From Shinisaurus crocodilurus (Eukaryota > Chordata > Lepidosauria > Squamata > Shinisauridae), in assembly GCA_021292165.1 (NCBI GenBank), contig CM037883.1:7914934-7978933 (forward strand): DNA of 64,000 nucleotides. Reading direction: 5' to 3'. Every line of letters starts with the position of its first letter. The stretch's first letter is position 1. Under the pieces are notes generated by a model. It was not told the DNA's origin, ran no database searches, and worked only from the letters and a program-made list of their open reading frames with translations. Shown here piece by piece: positions 49,116 to 60,639 of the stretch. Position numbers and translations under genes: made by a program.

Positions 49116-50415
49116 TGACTTGCACAACAGCATAGGGCCGGCTAACAAACTGGAATCCAGGGGACCAAACTGTGAAAATCTGTTGGATATTCACCCTTTT
49201 ATAAGATTCCTCACACACACCCCTACGGTGGACCTTGGCAGATTCCCAACAATGCTGACCGCTAATTCTAGTCCTTCATGAGGGGCTCAATAAACCTCCT
49301 GCTGATGATGCCCAGCTGAGACTGCAAAAGCAGGTAGCAGGTGGGTGGTGTTTGCCTGGATGGGTCACCTGCTCTGCGGGCTAGTCGATGCTACAACCTC
49401 TGCCTGAGGTAATTTGCAAGTGTATGCCTGGAGGAAAAGGCCCATGCACCCCCCCCCACCTGTTTTTGCCATCTGTTTGGAAGGGCAATTCCATTAAACT
49501 AACAGCTGTGAGCACTGGAGAGAATTTGCTTGTCTCTTGACTTTATTTGCTAGTGTTTTTATCAGCTTACCTTTATTGAATATGTTTGCTTGATGCCCAT
49601 TCCAGGTTCCTTCCCTTTCCAGGATGAATGGAATCCCCAAGTGTGCCAGCATTAGTGTGGTTGAGCTTCTCTCTCTCTCTCATCTCAGATGTTCCTTTAG
49701 ATTTCTTGGCTATAAATCAAACAAAGGGTGCTCTTCTGAAGACACAAAAGACATCCAAGTTAATACGGGCCAGTTTGCACTGCTAACAGTAGCTTTGACG
49801 GAGTAATTGATTCATACAAAGTAATTGCACTAAGGAAACGACACGACACATGAAAGTAATGTTTGGCAGAGGGAGCAGCTGCCATCAGTCAAAATTACGG
49901 ATGGGAGAAGATGGTTCATCCAACCCATTTTGTTCCATGCTGAGGGTTACAGACATGACATTTCCCCAATAAGGGCATATGCCGGTAGGGACCGTCGCGT
50001 GGGAAGGTTATGCAAGAGTCTGTTTTGTCAAAAGTACACTCAGGAATCTAGTGTGGATTCCCAAATGAAAATTGAATTCCCAATTCCAGCAAAATAGTGA
50101 AGTGTGTGATGGATACACAGTTACATGCATTGATGTCACACAGTCATCTGCACTGCTTGGCTTATTCTGGCTGCGATGAGACTCTGGGAAGAAAACCCTC
50201 ATCATCAGCCAGGGACACTCATAAGCCTAGAACAGGGGTAGGCAAATTGGGTGCTGGCAAGGGGCAGGCCTCCCTGCAGAAATGGATGGGTGGGGGCACA
50301 TGCAGCCTGAAAGCTGCATGTTGCCAACCCCTGGCGTAGAACTTTAGAACAAAAGAAATGGCCTTATGCTAGGTTAGACTATTTGTCTGTTTAGCTCAGT
50401 TTCATCTACTTCCAG
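49116..50415. other. Mainly single-copy sequence; possible conserved block at 49490-49880
   Basis: 49490-49880 is repeat-free with intact homeodomain-type words ('gagtaattgattc', 'gtaattgcac') and a CpG pair ('gaaacgacacgacac'). No convincing exon. A small hAT-like scrap may lie at 50230-50335 ('caggggtaggcaaattggg' to 'gccaacccctgg'). Confidence 0.3.
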
Positions 50416-50420
50416 CTTCC

Positions 50421-50506
50421 CCAGCTTGGTACCCTCCAGATGTGATGGACTACAATTCCCATTATCTCCAGCCACCCTCTGAAAGATGCCAGGTTGGGGA
50501 AGGCTG
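50421..50506. mobile_element. Hairpin MITE, worn copy
   Basis: 'cttccccagcttggtacc' pairs with 'caggttggggaaggctg', and the interior reads 'ggactacaattcccatta'. The right arm lacks the 'ctgggagttgtag' partner. Confidence 0.5.
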
Positions 50507-50565
50507 ATCTCCTCCAACTGGCTCTCCAGGGTCTCAGCGGCTGATTTTCCACGTTTGCTGCCAGT

Positions 50566-50662
50566 GGGGCCTTTTAACTGGAGATGCCGGGGATTCAGCT
50601 GGAGACCCTTCTGCATGCAAAGCAGGTGCTCTGCCGCTGGGCTATGGTCCCTCCCTCCAGCG
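50566..50662 (-). repeat. tRNA-Ala-headed SINE head, minus strand
   Basis: The complement of 'ctggagatgccggggattc', 'tgcatgcaaagcagg' and 'tgctctgccgctgggctatg' gives the B box, the anticodon-arm region and the A box. Confidence 0.6.
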
Positions 50663-52180
50663 GTAGGAGGGTGGTTGACTAAACTTGGCCTTGATGCCCA
50701 AAGAGAATTGTTTGTGTGCCGAGCACCAGGAAGCTCACATTTTTGTTGTAAATACTCACATCCCCTGCATGGATACCAAAAATCCGAGGGTGTCTGTTAT
50801 TGTACATTCTTTCTACCTGAACATCTTGCTTTTCACAAAAAAGTTTCCAGCCACAAGCAATCTCGACATCTGTTTCAAGGATCTCGGCTGGAAAGGCAGT
50901 TCCACACAGCCAAATTGCTTGTGCTTCTATGGAGGAAATGGCTATTTATTTTATGCTGCCATCTGGGCTCTAAATAGTATCTTTTGTCATTTGTGGCCTT
51001 GGGTTTGAGTTTTTGTGTTTCTTTCTGCCAGAGATAAAATGAGATGCCATCCAAATTAACTGTGTTGTACATATCGCAAACTTATAAACTAAAATAAAAG
51101 GTGCTGGTCCAACAATTACTTGTGGAGTGGAGACTGAGTTGTCCATGAAGGGTCGAGTGAGTCCATCTACTCAGACTGTTAAATATCTGGGTTCTGCCAA
51201 AAAAATGGCTTGCTGAATTTCTATTGTATTGTATGTATGAGGGTCTTAAGGTATGTTCAGATTATTTGGGGATTCTCAAGAGTGGAAGGAAGAAATATGA
51301 TCCCCTCCCCCAGTCTATACAGAGATGGTCTGTCCCAAAATATGGGGGTTAACCAATATAAAACAGATGGAGGTCCATCTCCTTCCCCAACTAATTGCAA
51401 AGGTCTCTCTTGTGTCTTCCATCAGGTCTACTGACAGCTCAGGCTAGAGCAGAACGTGGATTAATGCCATTTGGAGCACATATCTACCTGGCTTTCATCA
51501 TCTGTTGAGTTAAATTAGAACAGATGGACACTAGTAGATTATCAAACAAATGTTACTTAGAGCAGCTAAAAGACAGTCACGTTAACAGCTTACCGTCTAA
51601 ATGCATCCGTAAACTACAGCTTTTGGGGGCTGGATCTGAAAAACCTAATAAAGATGGATTTAAGATGTGCACAGGAAACCATTAACAGTAAATTAAGGTG
51701 ATATTATATTCAGCAGGATATGAAACAGATCCAGACTCTTTTCTCCCTATCTTTGGCACATTAAAGAGGTGCACATTTTAGAAGGTTATGTCCATGGTTC
51801 ACCTCTGGATGTTTACAAAGTGCCTGCCTTCATGGCTCCACATTCTCAGTCGATGCCAACTCAGTACTTGATGAGATGAGACATTACCTGTGGAACCTAC
51901 CTTTTGGATCTGTGGGGTGGAAAGCATGGAACATCTATGCCATGATCTTTTGTATTGCTCCATATATGCTTTATGTAGGAGAAAATTCTTATATGACATT
52001 TTGGGGACAGGCCATGTAGCTCAGTGGTATGGCATATACATAGAGGTGAATAACATTATGCATGGTGTGGGGATGTGGATAGGGAGAGATTTTTCTACCT
52101 CTCTCATAATACTAGAACCAAGTGAGGTCATCTGCTGATTGGTGGGAGATTCAGGACAGATGAAAAGAAGGAGATGTCGA
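50663..52180. other. Unassigned; possible retroelement remnant at about 51770-52000
   Basis: A plus-strand frame near 51890-52010 reads 'CGVESMEHLCHDLLYCSIY', a Cys-x-x-x-x-x-x-His-type pattern like the terminal zinc finger of some LINE proteins. There is no reverse transcriptase next to it. 52012-52037 resembles a SINE A box ('catgtagctcagtggtatgg'). The rest shows nothing. Confidence 0.25.
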
Positions 52181-52185
52181 GAGCA

Positions 52186-52346
52186 CATAATGAAGGCCAC
52201 ATGCTGAAGCCAAGCAGGCATGAGCTGGGTCAGTGCTTGGATGGGTGACTGCCTGGGCTGCCCCCATCTGTTCTCCTGCATTGAGCAGGGAGTTGGACTC
52301 GATGGCCTTATAGGCCCCTTCCAATGCTACTATTCTATGATTCAAT
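52186..52346 (+). repeat. 5S rRNA-headed, CR1-tailed SINE, copy 3 (plus strand)
   Basis: 'gctgaagccaagcaggcatg' and 'gtcagtgcttggatgggtga' correspond to the 5S box A to box C region. 'ctgcctgggctg' extends further into the 5S 3' part than in the other two copies. The CR1 tail follows from 52273: 'cctgcattgagcagggag', 'ttggactcgatggcc' and 'ctattctatgattc'. More diverged, probably an older or distinct subfamily. Confidence 0.65.
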
Positions 52347-52359
52347 TTCTAAGGACTTC

Positions 52360-52688
52360 TTCAAGCAGAGAAGAGTTAAACTATGGAATTTGCAACTACA
52401 AGACGTAGTGATGGCTGCCATCTTGGATGGTTTCAAAAGGAGATTGGACAAATTCATGGAGGATAAGGCTATCAAGGTTAATTAGTCCTGATGGGTATAT
52501 GCTACCTCCAGCATCAGAGGCAGTATGCCAATGTGCACCAGTTGCTGGGGAACATGGGTGGGAGGGTGCTGTTGCACTCATGTCCTGCTTGTGGGTTTCC
52601 CATGAGCAGCTGGTTGGCCACTGTGTGAACAGAATGCTGGACTAGGTGGACCCTTGGTCTGATCCAACATGGTTCTTATTAGAGGAGA
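52360..52688 (+). repeat. 'ggatcagaccaagggtcc' family, longest plus-strand copy
   Basis: It reads 'ggtttcaaaaggagattgg', 'cctgatgggtatatgctacc', 'gcaccagttgctggggaac', 'gctggttggccactgtgtg' and 'tggacccttggtctgatcc'. A partial frame (52427-52645) suggests the C-terminus of a LINE protein, and the tail 'atggttcttatt' resembles CR1/L3 3' ends. Family assignment is tentative. Confidence 0.5.
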
Positions 52689-53405
52689 ATTTTGTCCCAT
52701 TACAGTCCTTTCTAGTTCACACTGGGCTCCTTTCCACTCCACTTGAATTTTGGTTTAACTAAAAGAATTTCTACAGTCATTTTGGGCATTGGATCATGGG
52801 TAGTTTGCCCCAGCTTTTTGATCTTTCAGCTCATTTGCATAGTTCTGCTTCCCACACATTTCCAATGAACTCATATGAATCGATAAAACATTGAAAAAAA
52901 GCAACATACACCACAGGGAAATTGATAATGGAGAGGGCACTGGGGTGAGGAAGACACAAATGAATGGAAGGAATCAAAAGCTACAGGAAACTGCTCATGT
53001 GACAACATTCAAAAACAAAACAAAGCCCAGAACAATGGAGAAATTTGAAGGCATCAGGTCTGCTTAAGAAACAAGATCAGGAAATTTGAAACACCCCAAA
53101 TCCAGGGAGAAATTTGAGGGGGGATTTTGGAAGCATCCCTAAATATGTCAGTCAATCCATTGGACACTCCGGATCATTGTGCATGAAATGGCTGCCTGCT
53201 GTGGCCATGTAAATCCAAAAGCCAGGGACCCTGAGCAGGCATTAACACTGGTGAGGCCCTAACAGCTTTTCAAGAGTGGGTGCCGCTGACATGGGGCTTC
53301 CACCGTATATGCTCATAATTTTTCCTTCTGTGAACAAGGAAGCTAGAAACTTGAGGTCATATCTGGTGGGCAGCTCACCTATACATTCTCCTCACTGCTC
53401 CAGGA
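52689..53405. other. Single-copy sequence, nothing recognised
   Basis: No repeat ends, simple repeats or convincing exons. Confidence 0.35.
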
Positions 53406-53407
53406 TG

Positions 53408-54064
53408 TACCTTGGAGTTGGAAGACCTAAAGACGGTAGTGCACGCGCTAGTAACTTCGAGGCTTGACTTCTGCAATGTGCTGCACATAGGGCTACCTTT
53501 GTGCCTAGTTCGGAAACTTCAATTGGTGCAAAATATGGCAGCCAGATTGGTCACCGGTACATCTAGAGGTGCCCATATTACACCAGCTTTAAAAGCGTTA
53601 CACTGGCTGCCGATCAGTTTCCGGGCGAAGTATAAAGTGTTGGTTATTACCTTTAAAGCCCTACATGGTTTGGGTCCGGGTTACCTGCAGGATCGCCTTC
53701 TCCCGTACAATCTGGCCCGCACACTTAGGTCCTCTGGGAGGAACTTACTCCAGTCGGCTAAGACTAGGCTGGCGAGTACTACCCAGAGGACCTTTTCTTC
53801 TGCTGCTCCCAGTCTGTGGAATGGCCTGTCGGAGGAGACTCGTCAACTAGACAGTCTTTTGGCCTTTAAAAAGGCCATAAAGACTGACCTCTTCCGACAG
53901 GCCTACAGTGGAATTTTAAGCATTTTAAAGAATTTTTAGGATACCGTACTTTTAAAGGTTTTTAAGAATATTTTAATAATGTTTGTTGTGCTTTTAACTA
54001 CTTATGTATTTTAAGTTTGGTTGTTCCCCGCCTCGATCCGAGTGGAGAGGCAGGTAAGAAATAA

Positions 54065-54121
<57 letters not shown>

Positions 54122-54122
54122 T
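53408..54122 (+). pseudogene. L2 LINE 3' end, same subfamily as 16185-18442
   Basis: The frame to 53939 gives the ORF2 C-terminus ('DLKTVVHALVTSRLDFCN', 'LHWLPISFRAKYKVLVIT', 'RTFSSAAPSLWNGL'), highly similar to residues 293 onward of the copy at 16880. The UTR carries 'ttgttccccgcctcgatcc' and 'gagaggcaggtaagaaataa', and closes with about 20 ATT units (54063-54122). Truncated before the reverse transcriptase motifs. Confidence 0.85.
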
Positions 54123-55364
54123 ATTGGTGAGGTTTTCCACTAAATCTGCCCACAAAAACCACCCTTCCACCATGAAATGTTTTTTTGTTTTGTTTTTTAA
54201 AACACCTCACAATTTGATAACAAGGCATGTTGCAATCATTTAGGGAAGGGGAAGAACGCCATCACAATAAAGTAACGCCAAATGCTGCAGAAGCTGATTT
54301 TTAAGAGGATGTTTATGAAGCTTTTAGAAACTATGAAGGGCAAAGAGTTTGTGTGATCCATGCATTCTATTTATTTCCTGAAATCACGCTGCCATGCCTT
54401 CAGGAGGCCAGATAACCCGTCTGGCTGGGAATTTTCCAGAGTCTTTTATAGTTGAGTAAAAATGAGTAAATCGTATATCCAGCTCATATGAAACAACTAA
54501 TGACTCACAAGGAAGCAATATTACCAGCAAGTCTACCTGTGAGTGAGTGCCTAGCTTCATATAGAGATAAAATTAAACTACAAAAGACTCCATTAAAGTA
54601 ACAGTAAGAGTCCTGGCAGAAGCCCATAAAATAAGGGAGATTCAAAGAGTTATGGATGAAACTACCTGTATACCCCTTAACTATAGTTTTAAATTACAGC
54701 AGATGGTAGGGGGAAAAAATCCTTTGTGTCCTCGGTGTTGTAAAAAGCTTTGGCATTTCATGGTCGGAGTGTAAGCTGTAGACTTAACTCTCCATTTTCT
54801 GACCTGGGTAGGGCTTTGTAGCTTTTACATCCACATGGCCAATTTCCTTTTTAAAACATGGTGTTGTTTGAAAGTTGGATCAAACCCTACTTGAAGCAAA
54901 TAACCATGTTGCCTCTTGAAGCAAACCAATAATCAAGTGAACAGCTAAAGCCCCCAGCAGTTTATTCTCAAGGTTGCAGAAGAAAACTCCCAAGCAAGAT
55001 GAACATTTCAATTCTTTTTTTAGAAATAGGGATGAGCAGAAGGTAGAGCGGGATCTACTGATAGATAGATCTCTGGGGGATCTGCAGTAGATTGGTAAGG
55101 ATTTCCGATTCCCAGTTTGTTGCACAATAGCAGCTGCCAAATGACTCCCGGCTGCCCTAAATTATACTCCTGAAATGAAGAAATGGTTCGTGGGTCTTGG
55201 GGTTCTAGCAACCCCCCCCCCCAAGTGAATTCCACAAAACTCAGTTCTGTCCACACCTGATTTAGTCAATGATTAGACCTATCTATTCTATAGGAACAAA
55301 GAATAACCTCTCTATTCTTTAAAAACCAAGATTCTGGCTTGGGTGATTTGCCCAGGGGAGGCTC
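54123..55364. other. Single-copy sequence, nothing firm
   Basis: 54230-54700 is repeat-free and could be conserved, but I see no specific motif cluster or exon. A C run lies at 55212-55222. Confidence 0.3.
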
Positions 55365-55645
55365 TAGCAATGGTGGCTTAGAACAGGGCCTTCTCAGTGG
55401 TGGTGCCATCTCCCCAAAGCTCCCTCTGGGATGAGATCCAACCAGCTGACATTGTTAGATACCTTTAGCCAGCAAATAAAAACAGGGCTATTCTGCTAAA
55501 CTTTTGATCTAGAAGTTTTTAAACTGTGATTTGATCATTTGAGCTATTTTTAAAAGTGATGTGATTTTAGGGGGAATTTAGGTTTCTTTGATTATTGATT
55601 TTTTAACATTATTATACATCACTTTTGGTGTGGGTAGCAATGGAA
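55365..55645 (+). pseudogene. L2-clade LINE 3' fragment, decayed
   Basis: 'agaacagggccttctcagtg', 'gctccctctgggatgagatcc' and 'aacagggctattctgctaaac' follow the order of the L2 C-terminus. The UTR is AT-rich. Confidence 0.45.
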
Positions 55646-55735
55646 AGGTGTCACAGGAAAAAAAAAGTAATACCTATTTCTCTACTGGGGAGGGACTTTC
55701 TCCTCATGGGCCAATCTTTTAGAAGAACAAACAAA

Positions 55736-56050
55736 CTAAGAACATAAGAAGAGCCCTGCTGGATCAGACCAAGGGTCCATCTAGTTCAGCGTTCTGTTCA
55801 CACAGTGGCCAACCAGCTGACCATGGGATCCCACAAGCAGGACATGAGTGCAATAGCACCCTCCTGCCCATGTTCCCCAGTAACTGGTGTACAGAGGCAT
55901 ACTGCCTCTGATGACTGCAGGTAGCATATAGCCATCAGGACTAGTAGCCATTATTGCCTTCTCCCTCCATGAATATGTCCAATCCCCTTTTAAAGCCGTC
56001 TGCATTGGTGGCCATCAAACTCAACCTGTTTTGCCAGAAATGTATTATTC
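55736..56050 (-). repeat. 'ggatcagaccaagggtcc' family, best minus-strand copy
   Basis: On the plus strand it starts 'ctaagaacataagaagagcc', so the element's 3' end is 'ttcttatgttct', reminiscent of the short terminal repeats of CR1/L3 elements. Shared phrases include 'ctggatcagaccaagggtcc' and 'ggtagcatatagccatcagg'. A 74-codon minus-strand frame is present but not diagnostic. Confidence 0.55.
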
Positions 56051-56158
56051 CTAGTCCTCTTCCTCCTTCTTTCTCAACTCTGTTTTAAGACCTGTGAAGG
56101 TGTGATGCTTGCAAACCTGGTATTGCATGCCCCACTCTCCAACATAGGGGTCAATGTG

Positions 56159-56159
<1 letters not shown>

Positions 56160-56187
<28 letters not shown>
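56160..56187. repeat. (AC)n microsatellite
   Basis: Fourteen uninterrupted AC units. Confidence 0.95.
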
Positions 56188-56190
<3 letters not shown>

Positions 56191-56326
56191 TTCCTGGCAG
56201 TTCTCCTCCTAGACCCCCAGGGTATAATTAATTGCTTCTGCAGTTGCCTTGACCACACCTGACTCAGCCTTACCTATCATCTCTGCAGACTAGATAACAA
56301 CTAGTTGCACCTCCAGAGGGGAAGGA

Positions 56327-56524
56327 CTGTAGCTCAGTGGTAGAGCAAATACATTGCGTGAAGAAGGTCCCAGGTTCAATCCCTGGCATCTCCAGTTTGA
56401 AAAGGAGCAGGTGGCAGATGATAGAAGATCCTTTCTTGGTAAATTGGAGAGCTGTCGCTGACTTCCAAGTAGATAGTACCAAGGTAGATGAGCCAGTGGC
56501 CTGACTCAATACAAGGCAAGTAGG
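56327..56524 (+). repeat. tRNA-Ala-headed SINE, full-length
   Basis: The A box 'ctgtagctcagtggtagagc' and B box 'aggttcaatccctggcatct' are well preserved. The body runs through 'agctgtcgctgacttcc' and 'ggcctgactcaatac', ending near 'aaggcaagta'. The tRNA-Ala likeness includes the 'catctcca' acceptor end. Confidence 0.8.
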
Positions 56525-56571
56525 TATGTGAGACCCTTGAGGATCATACTGATGTAACAGCTTCCAAGAAA

Positions 56572-57962
56572 TCATTTATTTATTTATTTATTTATTTATT
56601 TATATTTTTGAATCGCCCATCTGGCCTGTCATCCAGCCACTATGAGTAATGTACAGTCCAATAAAATACAAGAAAAAAACAGTGTAAAACACAATTAAAA
56701 ACAGTACAAAACTTAAAAATCCTAACCCACCCCATATTCCCACCTGAAAAGCCACAGTTTTAATGCACGGCGGAAGCTAATCAAGGAAGGGGCATGGCGG
56801 AGGTCACTGGGGAGAGAGTTCCATAAATTGGGGGCTGCCACAGAAAAGGCCCTCCTCCTAGTCCCCACCAGCCTTGTTTCTCTGGCTGATGGGACAGGGA
56901 GAAGGCCATCCATGGCAGATCTTGTTGAGCAGCCTACTTGATGTTGCTGGAGGCGCTCCTTGAGATATACTGGACCGGAGCCGTACAGGGTTTTAAAGGT
57001 CAATGCCAAGACCTTGAATTCGGCTCGGCAAACAACTGGTAGCCAGTGCAACTCTTTGAGCACTGGAGTGATGTGATCACGCCGGCGGCAGCCTTTAACC
57101 AGGCGAGCCGCTGCATTCTGTGCCAGCTGTAACTTCTGAACCGTCTTCAGGGTAACCCCACGTAGAGCGCATTACAGTAGTCTAGGCGAGAGGAGACTAA
57201 GGCATGAACCACTGATGGGAGCAGATGATTAGGAAGGTAGGGGCGCAACTGCTGTATCAGATGGAGCTGATACAGCACCGCCCAGCTCACAGCTGACAAT
57301 TGCGCCTCCATGGACAGCTGGGAGTCTAGAATGACTCCCAAGCTACGGACCTGGTCCTTCAGGGGTAGATGTACCCCATTCAGCACCAGGTCAACATCCC
57401 CTAACCTCCCCTTGTCTCCCACCAGAAGTACCTTGGTCTTGTCGGGGTTCAGCCTCAGCATGTTCCTTGCCATCCAGCCACCCACTGCCTCCAGGCACTT
57501 GGACAGGGTTTCAACAGCCAGCCTTGGTGAGGACTTGAAGGAGAGGTAGAGTTGCGTGTCATCCACATATTGATGACAGTGCACCCCAAACCTCCTGATG
57601 ATAGCTCCCAGCAGCTTTAGGTAGATGTTAAATAACATCGGGGAGAGGATGGAACCCTGCGGCACCCCACAAGTGAGCGGCCAACAAGGGTCCGAAGCCT
57701 CCTCCCCAAGAACTACCCTCTGGTACCTTCCAGAGAGGAAGGACCAGAACCACTGCAATACAGTGCCTCCCACGCCCAGACGGTCCAGTATGGACTGATA
57801 CGTGGTCAACGGTATCAAAAGCCGCTGAGAGATCGAGGTGGACTAGAAAAGAGCATTCGCCCCTATCCAAAGCCCACCTCATATCATCCACCAAGGCGAC
57901 CAAGGCCGTTTCTGTCCCATGTCCAGGCCTGAAGCCCGACTGGCATGGATCTAAATAAATTA
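56572..57962 (-). pseudogene. L2 LINE, reverse transcriptase to 3' end, frameshifted
   Basis: The minus-strand frames 57818-57147 and 57063-56722 give '[14 protein letters not shown]', '[17 protein letters not shown]', the catalytic YVDD (in place of YADD), 'LDYCNALYVGLP' and 'LWNSLPSDLRHAP'. The two frames are separated near 57100 by a frameshift. A third frame upstream supplies '[20 protein letters not shown]' and '[14 protein letters not shown]'. The 3' end is a TTTA/AAAT array (56575-56602 on plus). Same subfamily as 14395-15380. 5'-truncated at about 57962, next to a mariner-like MITE. Confidence 0.88.
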
Positions 57963-57970
57963 ACAAAGTA

Positions 57971-58216
57971 CAGTAATACCTTGGATTGCAAGTAACTTGG
58001 TTTGAGAGCGTTTTGCAAGACAAGCAATTTTTAAAATATTTAAATTTTTTTGACTTGATATACAAGCAACTTCTTGCAATAGAAGTACTGTAGTACGGCT
58101 TAAATTAAAAATCTCTGTACAAATTTGTTTTGGGGAATTTCGTTTTGATATAAGAGTGTTTTGGATTACAAGCACGTTTCCGGAATGAATTATGCTCTCA
58201 ATCCAAGGCATGACTG
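57971..58216. mobile_element. Mariner/Tigger-like MITE, copy 2
   Basis: 'cagtaataccttggattgc' and 'aatccaaggcatgactg' are inverted ends with TA on both sides (57969-57970, 58217-58218). Reversed, it matches 15843-16092 along its whole length with few differences, so both copies are probably young. Confidence 0.8.
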
Positions 58217-58970
58217 TAACTCTTCGGGGGCTATTCTCTTCAGAAGGGCCTAATAGTACATATTGTTTAACCAAGAGATCATGACCTCTCGTTTCAAGCT
58301 ATTTCACTTCTTAGGTAAATATATGGTTATTAGAGGGTTCTTTATGAGTGTTATTGGCACTATAGATGAGAATGGCTGCTCTGGAACTGTTTGGTCACAG
58401 AAATAAGGATTGTTATGCAAATTCTGGACTGCTTTGGAAGTGGTGCATGATCTCAACACCATTTGGAAGCCATGTTGGGCCTCACCAGGTGAGCACAGAA
58501 AAAGTTCAGGAGTCCAAAATGGAAGCCAGGAATGGATTCTGGAATATGTTGAGATTCCTCATTGGGTCTGATATTTTTGCTGGACTAAGACTATTGTCTA
58601 TCATTTCTGCCTATTCCTATGTTTCAATCCATTGCCACAACTCATCTGTTTTTGCTGCTTAACCCACATTGGAGAACTGCTCCAGATGAGCATCAAACAG
58701 ACGTCCAGTGCGTGCAGTGGTTCACAATGAATGCTATCTTGGCACAGTAGCTTGTTGAACCTTAAACATTTGTTTGCTAGCCAAGCACATCATAGGACCT
58801 AGACTTCAACCATTCTATGCCTGTATTAATTGTGGTTGTAATGTTTAATCAATTCAACTGTTAGATTATATTGGGCACCCATTTTTATACTGAAATATTA
58901 TTATATTATAATAAAATATTAATTCAAGTGCTTATTATTATTTTTTTAAAAAAACTACAGGTGGCAAGGG
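58217..58970. other. Single-copy sequence, nothing recognised
   Basis: A 98-codon plus-strand frame (58366-58662) has no domain or splice support. Confidence 0.35.
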
Positions 58971-58971
58971 G

Positions 58972-59162
58972 AAAGGCCATAGCTGAGTGTTGGAGCATAT
59001 GGTTTTCATGCAAACATTCCCAAGTTCAATCCCTAGTACCACCAGGTAGGACTGGGAAAGACTCCTGCCTGAAACCAGGAGGAGCTTCTGCCACTCAGTG
59101 TAGACAGTACTAAATCAGATAGACCAATGGTCTGACTAAGTATAAGGCAGCTTCCTCTGGAT
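58972..59162 (+). repeat. tRNA-Ala-headed SINE, first of a tandem pair
   Basis: 'ggccatagctgagtgttgg' and 'agttcaatccctagtacc' are the A and B boxes, mutated. The body reads 'gactgggaaagactcctgcc' and the 3' end 'agaccaatggtctgac' and 'gtataaggcagcttcctc'. Confidence 0.7.
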
Positions 59163-59165
59163 TAT

Positions 59166-59365
59166 GAGAAGGGTGTAGCTGAGTGCTACGGCCTATACTT
59201 TGCATGCAAAATGTCACAGGTTCAGTCCCTGGCATCTCCAGGTAGGCATGGGAAAGAACCCTGTTTGAATCTTTGGACAACTGCAGCCAGTCATTGTAGG
59301 CAATCCTGAGCTAGATGGACCCATGGATCTGACTTAGTACAAGGTAACTTCCTATGCTCCTGCTA
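59166..59365 (+). repeat. tRNA-Ala-headed SINE, second of a tandem pair
   Basis: 'gggtgtagctgagtgctacg' and 'aggttcagtccctggcatct' are the A and B boxes. It ends 'ggatctgacttagtac' and 'aaggtaacttcctatgctcc'. It starts within a few bases of the end of the previous copy and has the same orientation. Confidence 0.75.
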
Positions 59366-59853
59366 TCTTAGAAGAGGCATTCCTCCGTCTGTGTCACACA
59401 AGAGGGAATGCCTCTTCTAAGGTGATGTCTGCTATGACACATGCCCTCGTCATCTCAAAACAAACAAGGAAGATGGGCTTCTGGCTTCAGAAATATCGTT
59501 TTACTCATATGCAAATGCAATTGACAGATTAACTGATTAATCAGCTAAAACTAATATGATTAATAGATTTAAAATTCCTTTCAACAAATGGCAACCCTAG
59601 TACTAATACAAGATAAACCACACCCACACAAAGCAAATAGTTGTTCATTTGTAAGAACATAAACAAAGTGGTTCATTTTCATCCTATCATGTTTGGAAGG
59701 TTAGAGAAATGAGATACATACATTCCTCTCATGTGTTTTGTCTGGAGGAAGATTTTTTCTCCCCCTCTCTCACTATCAGTAGGAAAATCCTTTTTCTCTT
59801 CTTCCTACCATTTTCCTTGCTCCATAAGCTAGCTATTTCAAGGTAGGGCCTTT

Positions 59854-59854
<1 letters not shown>
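59366..59854. other. No recognised feature; local palindrome near 59374-59420
   Basis: 'agaagaggcattcctcc' and 'gggaatgcctcttct' are inverted around a short loop, a stem of about 15 bases. Its meaning is unknown. Confidence 0.35.
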
Positions 59855-59903
<49 letters not shown>

Positions 59904-59930
59904 CAACAACAAGAAAAACACACACACACC
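59855..59930. repeat. (CA)n microsatellite
   Basis: About 23 uninterrupted CA units, then a short break and a further CA run to about 59929. Confidence 0.95.
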
Positions 59931-60635
59931 CCACAGACAATGATTTCCGAAGTTTCTTCCAACCCGATCGCCATGCTGTTTTGCTTCTACATTCCTGTGG
60001 TGCCAACAGATGAAGCTGTAAGCCTGCTCATCTCCTTGCATCTAATCTTGATATAGTTCAGCAGCAGGGAGGGTGTGCAAATGGTTGCTAGCAGTTGTTG
60101 GCAAAGAACAGACGAGGCAGCGGGATCGAAACTGGATGACACCACTGCCTAGCTCAAGCTGCCATTTCAAAAACTCTCTCCTCCTGAGCAAGGATTTTGT
60201 GATTATTATTTTTAGTTCAAGACAAAGAACTCGCTTTAAACTTTGATATTTCTTTGGTACTTTTCCATGCGGTTCATATCCTTGTACTTAGATGAATCGT
60301 GGCATACGCACATGCCCTACTAACAGCCGTGGTGAAGGACATGAACGTGGAAGGGATGTAGGTTGGGGTTCACTCTTCAGATATACAACTTCCAGAGAGA
60401 TAGCTGTGTGTGTTGGTTTGACTTGTATTTGTTGGGTTTGCTTGTGTGGCCAGTCCAGTCCTCCTCTGGTTGGTATTCAGACCGCCTGCCAAGGCCTCAG
60501 ACAGAGAAAGGAGAGGGTTTCTTCAGCTGTACTTCTCCTCCTCTCTCCCATCAGACAGATTTCTCCTCTTCTCTCCTGGCAAGGGGCACCAACGTAACGT
60601 TTGTTCATTACTGGCTGAGCTGCCATGCTGTCCAT
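59931..60635. other. Single-copy sequence, no firm gene
   Basis: Overlapping plus-strand frames at 60292-60691 have no domain. Nothing else stands out. Confidence 0.3.
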
Positions 60636-60639
60636 TACT

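Noticed and set aside
50486..51008. Plus-strand frames of 163 and 107 codons
   Set aside because: The longer one begins in a hairpin MITE and a SINE head; neither has a domain or splice-bounded structure.
51890..52010. Zinc-finger gene
   Set aside because: A single Cys/His-like pattern in a broken region with no reverse transcriptase or other fingers; more likely decayed retroelement or chance.
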